DNA of 50,961 nucleotides from SFEB01 sp964612455 (GTDB taxonomy: Bacteria > Bacillota > Clostridia > Christensenellales > CAG-314), in assembly GCA_964612455.1 (NCBI GenBank), contig CAZTCB010000005.1, positions 1-50,961 on the forward strand. Reading direction: 5' to 3'. Position 1 is the first letter of the stretch; each line of letters opens with the position of its first letter. Positions 16,181-23,502 of the stretch are shown here, piece by piece. The notes below the pieces were generated by a model that was not told the origin of the DNA, ran no database searches, and saw only the letters and a list, made by a program, of their open reading frames with translations. The position numbers were made by a program, and so were the translations under genes.

Positions 16181-17302
16181 ATGGCAGCGCAGAGAAAAGG
16201 TCTCGGCAGAGGATTGTCCGCATTGTTGGGGATGAACGACATGGGCGACGACGTATTGAACACGCCGGTGGCACCCGGTGTCAACACGGGCGATACCGAC
16301 GTTGATAATACGCACACTGAGCTTCTCGACGCGACGGAGGAACTAACCCTGACGCCCGACGAGGTCGTTTCGGACGCATCGGACGCGGAAAAACCCGATT
16401 TGTCCGACGTGACGGAGACGTCGACGGATTTTTCGGACGTTTCGGTTGAGGATTTTTCACCCGCCGACGAAAAAGAAACGACTCAACGCGACGCGATAAT
16501 GGCAATAAACATAGACGTTGCCGATATAGACCCCAACTACGAGCAACCGCGAAAGAATTTTGACGAATCGGCACTCAACGAGTTGGCGGAGAGTATTCGT
16601 CAGCATGGCGTCATTCAACCTATCGTAGTAGTGCGCATGGGCATGCGCTTTATGATTATTTCCGGTGAACGTCGTTGGCGCGCGAGCAAGATTGCGGGGC
16701 AAAAGACCATTCCCGCTATCGTCAAAGACTACACTCCTCAGCAGATTAAAGAAATAGCCATTATCGAAAACTTGCAGAGAGAGGATCTCAACCCCATCGA
16801 AGCCGCCCGTGCGATAAAGCAACTGATGGAAGAGTTTAACATGACTCAGGAGATGGCGGCAGACCGCATAGGCAAGAGCCGCAGTGCGATTGCCAACACC
16901 CTCAGGTTGCTTACCCTCGACGACAGAGTGCTCGACATGATAGGCAAAGGCGAGTTGTCGGCGGGACACGGCAGGACGCTCGTGGTGATAGAAAACAAAG
17001 ACGAGCAGTTTGCTCTCGCAAAGAAAGCCCGCGAAAGCCAGATGAGCGTGAGAGAGCTCGAAAAGAAAGTAAGGGATTATTTAAACCCGGTCAAAGAGGA
17101 TAAAGAGCCTGCCCGCAAGAAAGAAGTCTGCCTCGAGCTCAAAGACCTCGTCGTCAATATGCAGAGGGCTTTCGCCACCAAGGTCACCGCGGTCGGCAAC
17201 AATAAAAAAGGGAGAATCTGTATCGATTATTTTTCAAGCGACGACCTCGACCGTATTTGCGAAATGATACGGGATTGGCAACCGACGTTGCCTAATGCGT
17301 AA
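16181..17302 (+). CDS. parB: chromosome-partitioning protein ParB/Spo0J
   Basis: DNA-binding CTP switch that loads on parS and recruits SMC. The N-terminal ParA-stimulating motif KGLGRGLSALLG is at 6-17. CTP-binding motifs GERRWRAS (162-169) and ENLQRED (196-202) are intact. Helix-turn-helix lies around 222-245 (MTQEMAADRIGKSRSAIAN), followed by a C-terminal dimerisation domain. Residues 20-105 are an acidic D/T/S-rich linker not usual in Spo0J, taking the length to 373 aa against about 280-300. Eight parS-like sites lie 14 kb away. Confidence 0.97.
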   Translation: MAAQRKGLGRGLSALLGMNDMGDDVLNTPVAPGVNTGDTDVDNTHTELLDATEELTLTPDEVVSDASDAEKPDLSDVTETSTDFSDVSVEDFSPADEKETTQRDAIMAINIDVADIDPNYEQPRKNFDESALNELAESIRQHGVIQPIVVVRMGMRFMIISGERRWRASKIAGQKTIPAIVKDYTPQQIKEIAIIENLQREDLNPIEAARAIKQLMEEFNMTQEMAADRIGKSRSAIANTLRLLTLDDRVLDMIGKGELSAGHGRTLVVIENKDEQFALAKKARESQMSVRELEKKVRDYLNPVKEDKEPARKKEVCLELKDLVVNMQRAFATKVTAVGNNKKGRICIDYFSSDDLDRICEMIRDWQPTLPNA

Positions 17303-17349
17303 ACGGCAGAACGAAAAAACGACAAAAACCGACAAAAAAAGGCAAAAAA

Positions 17350-18930
17350 ATGGAAAAACAAGATAAAAAGTTTTATATAACCACGCCGCTATATTACAGT
17401 AGCGGCAAACTTCATTTAGGACATTGTTACACCACGGTGGTGTGCGACAGCCTTGCGCGTTTTAAACGCAAGGACGGGTACGACGTATTCTTTTTGACGG
17501 GTACGGACGAACACGGTCAAAACATCGCCAAGCGCGCGGAAGAAAAAGGCATTACGCCCAAACAGTTTGTCGACAATCTCTACAAGGACATCACCGATTT
17601 GTGGTCGCTGATGAAAATCACTTACGACAAATTTATCCGCACTACCGACGAGTACCATGAGGCGGCAGTCAAAAAGATTTTTACGAAACTGTACGAGCAA
17701 GGCGATATTTATAAAGCCGAGTACGAGGGGTGGTATTGTTCCCCCTGCGAGTCTTTTTGGTCGGAAACCCAGTTGGAGGACGGCAAATGTCCCGACTGCC
17801 ACAGGGCTGTTTCCCGTGCGAAAGAAGAGAGTTATTTCTTTCGCCTGTCCAAGTACGGCGACAAACTGCTCGAGCTTTACGAAAAAAATCCCGAGTTTTT
17901 GCAACCAAAGTCCCGCGTCAACGAGATGGTCAACAACTTTATCAAGCCCGGTTTGCAGGACCTTGCGGTCAGCCGTACGAGCGTGAGTTGGGGCGTACCC
18001 GTCCCCTTTGACGACAGGCACAGCATATACGTCTGGATAGACGCGCTCGCCAACTATCTGACGGCGTTGGGCTATATGGGTGACGACGAAGAGTTGTTTA
18101 ACAAGTACTGGCCCGCCGACGTGCATATGATGGCGAAAGAAATCGTGCGCTTTCACAGCGTCATATGGCCGAGTATCCTTATGGCGCTGGGTTTGCCGTT
18201 GCCCAAACACGTATACGGTCACGGTTGGCTGTTGCTTGGCGGCGACAAAATGAGTAAAAGCAAGGGCAACGTCGTCGATCCGTATTTTCTCGTCGACAGA
18301 TACGGTCTGGACGCGATACGCTATTATTTGCTTAAAGAAGTGCCCTTCGGCAACGACGGCGTGTTTTCGCTCAGGTCCTTGTTGAGTCTTTACAACGACG
18401 ACTTGTGCAACAGTCTCGGCAATCTCGTCAGCCGCACGATTGCTATGATAGAGAAAAATTTTGACGGCAAAATCCCCGCCACGGGTAGCGGTGAAGACGC
18501 TCTCGACGTCGAGTTAAAGACGATGGCGGAGAGTCTCATAGGCAAGATACGCAACGCCGTAGACGGTTTTAACGTGCCGCAGGCGATGTCCGAAATAATG
18601 TCTTTAGTCTATCGCGCCAACAAATATATCGACGAAACCACCCCGTGGGTGCTGGCGAAAGATCCGAATAGACGAGACAGGCTCGGCGAGGTGCTGTACA
18701 ACCTTGCGGAAGTGTTGCGTTTTGTCGCGGTCGCGATTTCGCCATTCCTGCCCGATACGGCGCAAGGTATTTTTGACAAACTCGGTCTGGGCGCGGTGCC
18801 CGACGACTTTGACGGCGTTTTGCACTTTGGCGGATTGAAAGAAGGCACTCCCGTTACCAAAGGTAAAAACCTTTTTGACCGTATCAATATCGACGAAGAA
18901 CTCAAGCTTCTCGACGCGACAGAGGGTTAA
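17350..18930 (+). CDS. metG: methionyl-tRNA synthetase
   Basis: Charges tRNA-Met. The HIGH motif is HLGH (about 22-25), the zinc knuckle CSPC...CPDC lies at about 130-155, and the KMSKS loop is KMSKSKGN at about 300. At 526 aa it ends after the anticodon-binding domain, without the C-terminal EMAP/tRNA-binding dimerisation domain found in about 650-aa versions. Only an A-rich, weak ribosome binding site precedes the ATG. No T-box leader fits in the 47-nt gap from parB. Confidence 0.96.
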   Translation: MEKQDKKFYITTPLYYSSGKLHLGHCYTTVVCDSLARFKRKDGYDVFFLTGTDEHGQNIAKRAEEKGITPKQFVDNLYKDITDLWSLMKITYDKFIRTTDEYHEAAVKKIFTKLYEQGDIYKAEYEGWYCSPCESFWSETQLEDGKCPDCHRAVSRAKEESYFFRLSKYGDKLLELYEKNPEFLQPKSRVNEMVNNFIKPGLQDLAVSRTSVSWGVPVPFDDRHSIYVWIDALANYLTALGYMGDDEELFNKYWPADVHMMAKEIVRFHSVIWPSILMALGLPLPKHVYGHGWLLLGGDKMSKSKGNVVDPYFLVDRYGLDAIRYYLLKEVPFGNDGVFSLRSLLSLYNDDLCNSLGNLVSRTIAMIEKNFDGKIPATGSGEDALDVELKTMAESLIGKIRNAVDGFNVPQAMSEIMSLVYRANKYIDETTPWVLAKDPNRRDRLGEVLYNLAEVLRFVAVAISPFLPDTAQGIFDKLGLGAVPDDFDGVLHFGGLKEGTPVTKGKNLFDRINIDEELKLLDATEG

Positions 18931-19012
18931 AAACGACGGCGTTTGACAGAAAGAGAGAAAAACGACAAAAAACTAAATTTAAGCCTGACAAGGCAGAGAA
19001 ACGGAAAAAGAT

Positions 19013-20461
19013 ATGGAAAACGAAAACAAACAAATCCGCACGAGGTTTGCCCCCAGCCCTACCGGATATTTACACATCGGCGGTTTGCGTACGGCTCTTT
19101 ACAGTTATTTGTACGCAAAAAAAACGGGCGGCAAATTTATACTGCGCATAGAGGACACCGACAGAGAGAGGCTCGTCGAGGACAGCGTCCAAAAAATAAT
19201 GGACACGATGAAAGAGGCGGGATTGCCCTACGACGAAGGTCCCGACGTTGGCGGCGATTACGGTCCTTATATACAAAGCGAAAGAAAGAACGAGTATCTT
19301 AAATACGCGCAAATTTTGGTTGAAAAAGGCGCGGCGTACTATTGCTTTTGCTCCAAAGAGAGGTTGGACAGCCTGCCCGACGTCAACGGCGCGCGCCATT
19401 ACGACAAACATTGTCTGCACCTTACTAAGGAAGAAGTAGACAGGCGCATTGCCGACGGCGAACCGTGGGTAATAAGGCAAAATATGCCGACCGAAGGGGT
19501 TTCGTCGTATCATGACGCGGTTTACGGCGAAATAGCAGTCAAAAACGAAGAACTCGAGGACAATATCCTCATCAAGTCGGACGGAATGCCTACTTACAAC
19601 TTTGCCAACGTAATAGACGACCACCTCATGGGTATCAACTGCGTCATGCGCGGTATGGAGTATCTGACCAGCACGCCAAAATACAATCTCCTGTACGACG
19701 CCTTCGGGTGGGAGCGCCCCATGTACGTTCATATGCCGCCTATCATGCGCGACGCTCAGCACAAGCTCAGTAAACGCGACGGTGCGGCGAGTTACGAGGA
19801 TTTGATAGAAAAAGGCTATCTCAAAGAGGCGATTATCAATTACATCGCTTTGCTCGGCTGGTCGCCTAAAAATAATATGGAAAAAATGTCCTTTGAGCAA
19901 TTGCAGGAGTTGTTTAGCCTCGAGGGCATCAACAAATCCCCCGCCATCTTTGACGAGGCAAAGTTAAAGTGGCTCAACGGATTGTATATCAAAGAAATGC
20001 CTTTTGAAAAATTTGTCGAAATCGCGATGCCGTATTTTGAAAAGAGCAAGGTTGCCGGCAAGTACGACTATAAAAAACTGTCGGCGTTGTTGCAGAGCAG
20101 GGTTGAGGCACTGACCGAAATCCCCGAAAAAGTAGATTTTTTGGAGGAGTACGGAGTATTTGACCAAAATCTCTACGTCAACAAAAAACAAAAGAGCGAT
20201 ATCGACTCCGCGAAAGAGGTTTTGCCAAAGGTGAGAGAGACCCTCGCGGCGACGGAAAACTGGGACAACGCCTCGGTGTATCAGGCACTCGTGGCACTTG
20301 CGGAGACGCTCGGCAAAAAGAACGCGACCGTGCTGTGGCCCACCCGTGTGGCGATTAGCGGCAGAGAAAGCACTCCGGGCGGGGCAACCGAGCTGGCAGA
20401 GTTGCTCGGTAAAGACGAGACTTTGCGCCGTCTGGACTTTGCGCTCGGATTGTTTGATTAA
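19013..20461 (+). CDS. gltX: glutamyl-tRNA synthetase
   Basis: 482 aa, normal for GluRS. The HIGH-equivalent FAPSPTGYLHIGGLRTALY is near the N-terminus and the KMSKS-equivalent KLSKRDG is at about 250. IEDTDRERL confirms the family. It may charge tRNA-Gln as well in a bacterium lacking GlnRS, but the window does not show this. A terminator follows the stop. Confidence 0.96.
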   Translation: MENENKQIRTRFAPSPTGYLHIGGLRTALYSYLYAKKTGGKFILRIEDTDRERLVEDSVQKIMDTMKEAGLPYDEGPDVGGDYGPYIQSERKNEYLKYAQILVEKGAAYYCFCSKERLDSLPDVNGARHYDKHCLHLTKEEVDRRIADGEPWVIRQNMPTEGVSSYHDAVYGEIAVKNEELEDNILIKSDGMPTYNFANVIDDHLMGINCVMRGMEYLTSTPKYNLLYDAFGWERPMYVHMPPIMRDAQHKLSKRDGAASYEDLIEKGYLKEAIINYIALLGWSPKNNMEKMSFEQLQELFSLEGINKSPAIFDEAKLKWLNGLYIKEMPFEKFVEIAMPYFEKSKVAGKYDYKKLSALLQSRVEALTEIPEKVDFLEEYGVFDQNLYVNKKQKSDIDSAKEVLPKVRETLAATENWDNASVYQALVALAETLGKKNATVLWPTRVAISGRESTPGGATELAELLGKDETLRRLDFALGLFD

Positions 20462-20499
20462 AAAGAAAAAAGGGCGGTTAAACCCGCCGCCGAAAACAA

Positions 20500-20525
20500 A
20501 AACGAGGCCGATATCGGTCTCGTTT
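20500..20525 (+). terminator. terminator of gltX
   Basis: Stem aaacgaggccg / cggtctcgttt (11 bp with one G-U, 4-nt loop) and a short T run. An additional ggcgg/ccgcc hairpin sits just upstream (20471-20490). Confidence 0.65.
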
Positions 20526-20562
20526 TATACTTGTTTGAGATTATTGTTGTTAGCTAACGGTG

Positions 20563-20949
20563 TTAGTCATTACCCTCGCTGGAATTGTTTTGGATTACTG
20601 CAAGAACTTGCTCGCCATTGTCGGTTTTAAGCTCATGAGTGGCGGTTCCGCTATTTACGATCTTAGCTTCGCCGTTTTCGGAAATCTCTACCCAAATCTT
20701 GTCGCTATATTGTACGACGATTTTGCCTTTGTCATATACCACGTCGTCCGATGTGTCGGCGGTGGAGAGGTCGTTGGCGAGAGTTGCTTTGTAAGCATTG
20801 CTTACTTCTTGCAAAGCTTTGGATTCTTTTGCTTTGTCTACTACGCCGCTAAAAGTGGGGATGAGTACAGCCGCGAGGATAGCGATGACTGCGATGACTA
20901 TAACCAACTCGATGATGGTAAAGCCGCGTTTTTGGTTGTTTCTTTTCAT
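20563..20949 (-). CDS. type IV pilin-like protein, 128 aa
   Basis: The N-terminus carries a prepilin motif: a basic leader MKRNNQKRG, then FTIIELVIVIAVIAIL with the conserved Phe+1 and Glu+5, and the hydrophobic helix continues to about residue 32. The rest is a small, lysine- and acid-rich globular domain containing no cysteine. Prepilin peptidase would cleave after Gly9. No pilus ATPase, platform protein or peptidase is in this window, so it is an orphan here. Start chosen by the aaggagaaa ribosome binding site; the longer frame to 21096 only translates a palindromic repeat. Confidence 0.88.
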   Translation of the reverse strand: MKRNNQKRGFTIIELVIVIAVIAILAAVLIPTFSGVVDKAKESKALQEVSNAYKATLANDLSTADTSDDVVYDKGKIVVQYSDKIWVEISENGEAKIVNSGTATHELKTDNGEQVLAVIQNNSSEGND

Positions 20950-21070
20950 TTTTCTTTTCTCCTTTTTGAAAAATATTATTATTGTTTTCGTCACCTTTTT
21001 CGTGACGTAAAATCCGTTGTTTTCAGCCTGTTTCCGTCGGTATTTCCGTCGAAAAACCGAGAGAATTTTT

Positions 21071-21349
21071 TGTAGACAGAATACACATTCTGTCACCTTT
21101 TTTTATTCTTATCGGAGAAATTATAAGCCTATTTTACGAGATAGTCAAGCGGACGAGTACAAAAAAATCAAAAATAATCGAAATTTGCCTTGTTTCCGTT
21201 TTGTTTTGTCGTTTTTCCGCCTTTTTTTAAATCTTTTTCCCGTAAAAATGCCGTTGTCTTTGGCGGTATTGTCCCTTTTTATCGGTTTTTCGTTTTCCGC
21301 ACCTTTTTACTGCCCGAAAAAAGGTGACAGAATGTGTATTCTGTCTACA
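21071..21349. repeat. 33-bp inverted repeats flanking 213 bp
   Basis: 21071-21103 is the exact reverse complement of 21317-21349. Each arm itself contains the 20-bp palindrome gacagaat-N4-attctgtc. The interior contains the pilin promoter and no gene. No obvious target-site duplication borders the arms. It resembles a MITE-like element or a recombination site pair. Confidence 0.7.
21120..21148 (-). promoter_or_regulatory. promoter of the pilin-like gene
   Basis: On the minus strand TTGACT (21143-21148), 17-nt spacer, TATAAT (21120-21125). The transcript would start near 21113 and carry the gacagaat palindrome (21075-21094) in a leader of about 165 nt. Confidence 0.72.
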
Positions 21350-21515
21350 AGTTTCTCTTAATTTTCACAATATAAAAAGCCACGCCGAGTTTAACCTCAA
21401 CGTGGCTTTTTTACTAAGGTTTATTAAATTTTTGTTTACCGAAATCCCGCCAAAAATCGAGATTTTTCCGTTTTCTCTTTCACCAAAGTTACGTATGAGA
21501 AAAAATATCCTTTCG
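21323..21515. repeat. dispersed palindrome-hairpin element, copy 2
   Basis: Homologue of 22-212, in the same orientation, about 21.3 kb away. Near-identical from the palindrome (21326-21345) through the hairpin (21374-21411) to the tttattaaat that follows, then increasingly diverged. It lies downstream of ksgA, as copy 1 lies downstream of another minus-strand gene. Confidence 0.65.
21374..21411 (-). terminator. terminator hairpin downstream of ksgA
   Basis: Arms 21374-21389 and 21396-21411 pair over 16 bp in minus-strand RNA, with two U-G wobbles, ending in U5. Compared with copy 1, one stem pair is G-C there and A-T here, a compensatory change. Confidence 0.6.
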
Positions 21516-21582
21516 CGAGGTTTTTGCGGGTGACGAAAGCGATTTTTACCGTGTTTTTCCGTCGTGTTTAAATTTTGCTCGT

Positions 21583-22473
21583 TCAGATTTTGCTCTTTAA
21601 ATCGTCCAGAGCGTTTGACAGCGCGGCAAAGAGTAGGGGCGAAAGACTTTCGCCGCGCAGAGTGCCGTCGACGCCGTTTTCGGCAAGCCATGCGTCTGCC
21701 GTCGCTTTTGTCGTTTTAAAATAGGAGGCGACGTTGTTGCATAGGGTTTTTCGCCGCTGAGAGAAAGCACAGCGGGTGATTTCTCTGAATGACGACCAAT
21801 CCCGCACGCCGAGGGGATTGTCGACGAAACGGCTCGTGACGACCGCACTGTCGACGTTGGGGACGGGATAAAACAAACTTCTGTCGATTACGCGGGTAAG
21901 CGTCGTTTGAGCCACGGAGGCGAGTGCGACGGTTATCGCGCCGTAGTCGGCTGTGTTTTCTTTGGCGACGAGTCTTTCGGCGACTTCTTTTTGCAAGGTG
22001 AGGGTGAGGCTTTTTATTTTTGCGCCGTGACGAACCCGCTCGATAAAGGAGGTTAGCACGGGAGCGGTGACGTAGTAGGGGAGATTGGCGACTACGGCGT
22101 AGTCGGAGCCGAGTTTGTCGGATATCTCGTCGTCGTCCGCGCGTAAAAAGTCTTTAAAAACTATTTCGACGTTGTTGAGGTCGGCAAGATTTTTTGAAAG
22201 CAGCGGCTTTAACGACGCGTCTATTTCGTACGCGACTACTTTTTTTGCGGCGGCAGACAGGTGACGGGTGAGCGCGCCCGCACCGGGACCGATTTCGAGA
22301 ACGGTGTCGTCGGCAGACAGCCCCGCGTCCGCGACAATGTCGGACAGCAACGCGCTGTCGGATAAAAAGTTTTGCCCGAATTGTTTTTTAAAAACATGGT
22401 CGCTATACGCCGCGTCGCGAGTATCGGTGCGTTTGCGCGCGGGGCGTTTGTCGTCGTTTCGTCCGTATTTCAT
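21583..22473 (-). CDS. rsmA: 16S rRNA dimethyladenosine transferase RsmA/KsgA
   Basis: Dimethylates A1518/A1519 of 16S rRNA. KKQFGQNFLSD (about 29-39) is the conserved entry motif, VLEIGPGAGALT binds SAM, NLPYYVTAP is catalytic motif IV, and FSQRRKTL lies near the C-terminus. 296 aa, including an unusual charged extension of about 25 residues (MKYGRNDDKRPARKRTD) before the conserved core. Ribosome binding site gagg. Divergently transcribed from the release-factor-like gene. Confidence 0.95.
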   Translation of the reverse strand: MKYGRNDDKRPARKRTDTRDAAYSDHVFKKQFGQNFLSDSALLSDIVADAGLSADDTVLEIGPGAGALTRHLSAAAKKVVAYEIDASLKPLLSKNLADLNNVEIVFKDFLRADDDEISDKLGSDYAVVANLPYYVTAPVLTSFIERVRHGAKIKSLTLTLQKEVAERLVAKENTADYGAITVALASVAQTTLTRVIDRSLFYPVPNVDSAVVTSRFVDNPLGVRDWSSFREITRCAFSQRRKTLCNNVASYFKTTKATADAWLAENGVDGTLRGESLSPLLFAALSNALDDLKSKI

Positions 22474-22491
22474 TTTTTTTACCTCGCGTCA

Positions 22492-22520
22492 ATTGTATAT
22501 TAAATCCGGAGTATTGTCAA
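22492..22520 (-). promoter_or_regulatory. rsmA promoter
   Basis: TTGACA (22515-22520), 17-nt spacer, TACAAT (22492-22497) on the minus strand. Confidence 0.8.
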
Positions 22521-22543
22521 CCCTAATTAAACGGGAAAGGGTA

Positions 22544-22572
22544 TTGACATATCCGACAGGGCGTGGTATAAT
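22544..22572 (+). promoter_or_regulatory. promoter of the RF-like/helicase operon, full consensus
   Basis: TTGACA (22544-22549), 17-nt spacer, TATAAT (22567-22572). The first gene starts 23 nt after the -10. No other promoter is evident until 28862, so it may serve five genes. Confidence 0.88.
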
Positions 22573-22595
22573 GAACGGAGTATAAGGGGTAGTGT

Positions 22596-23480
22596 ATGCC
22601 GACGGAAAACATTGAAAAAGCGAAAACGTTGTTGAAAGAAACGCAGGCGCTTGACGACAAATATCTCGAGTTGTCAAGGCTGTCGGCTTATCCCGAAATC
22701 ATGGCGGACGCAACGTATATGCGTTTTTTAGCGAAGGAGCAAACGGCGCTAAAACCGCTACACGGGTGGCGACAAACTTTGGCGACGTTGGTAGAGGACG
22801 CCGAATTTTGCCTCTCGGAATCGAGTAAAGGCGGCAAGGAGCGCAGGTTTTTTGAAGAGGAGTTGGCTCAAATCGAAAAAAAAGCGGCACCCGTGTGCGC
22901 CGAAATAAAAAAATTTCTTGCCGACGGCGGCGAAATCGACCTGTACGGGTGCACGATAGAAATGTCGGGGGACGCGCGCGGGATAGTTGCGCTCAAGGAG
23001 GAGTTTTTTAAAACGGCGGAGGGCGTTCGTTGTCCGTTGATAGTCGTCAAAAATAGCATGACGGCGGGGGACGGGGGCTACGGATTGTTTAAGGAGCAGG
23101 GCGGACGGCACAAGTTTGTCTATTCCGTCGACGGCAGGCAGGCGTGCGGCGAGGTGCTGGTCGTCGTTTTACCCGATATCGTCGCCAAAAAGGCAGAGTG
23201 GAGCGAAAAAGACTTGCGCATCGATATTTATCATTCGTCGGGCGCGGGCGGTCAAAACGTCAACAAGGTGGCGAGTGCGGTGAGGATAACGCACTTGCCT
23301 ACGGGGATAGTCGTGAGTTGTCAGGAGGAGCGTTCGCAATTGTTTAATAAAGAACGCGCCTTTGCCGCGCTTGAAAAGAAACTTGCCGAAAAATACGGCG
23401 AAGAAGTCGCCGAAAAAAAAGACGAAATCCGCAAGCGGCAAAAAAACTCGGCGGGTTTCGTAGCAACGCACAAAATTTAA
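22596..23480 (+). CDS. release-factor-like protein lacking codon-recognition motif, 294 aa
   Basis: The catalytic domain of a class I peptide chain release factor is clear: GAGGQNVNKVASAVRITHLPTG with GGQ at about 218-220, followed by CQEERSQ. An N-terminal helical region (1-110) resembles domain 1 of RF1/RF2. The anticodon-like PxT or SPF motif should follow GGRH; here the position reads YSVDGRQACGE (176-186), so neither is present. Domain 2 is shortened, and the C-terminal YNFPQGRVTDHR-type segment is missing. It could act in rescue of stalled ribosomes, like PrfH or ArfB, rather than at stop codons. Strong promoter and aagggg ribosome binding site. Confidence 0.85.
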   Translation: MPTENIEKAKTLLKETQALDDKYLELSRLSAYPEIMADATYMRFLAKEQTALKPLHGWRQTLATLVEDAEFCLSESSKGGKERRFFEEELAQIEKKAAPVCAEIKKFLADGGEIDLYGCTIEMSGDARGIVALKEEFFKTAEGVRCPLIVVKNSMTAGDGGYGLFKEQGGRHKFVYSVDGRQACGEVLVVVLPDIVAKKAEWSEKDLRIDIYHSSGAGGQNVNKVASAVRITHLPTGIVVSCQEERSQLFNKERAFAALEKKLAEKYGEEVAEKKDEIRKRQKNSAGFVATHKI

Positions 23481-23502
23481 CTTTTTACGGACAGAGCGAT
23501 AC

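Noticed and set aside
20950..21096. N-terminal extension of the pilin-like gene starting in MTECVFCLQ
   Set aside because: The start with aaggagaaa at 20949 gives a proper prepilin leader; the extension only translates the gacagaat palindrome.
22596..23480. Assignment as standard RF1 or RF2
   Set aside because: Neither PxT nor SPF is present at the expected place and the protein is about 65 residues short.
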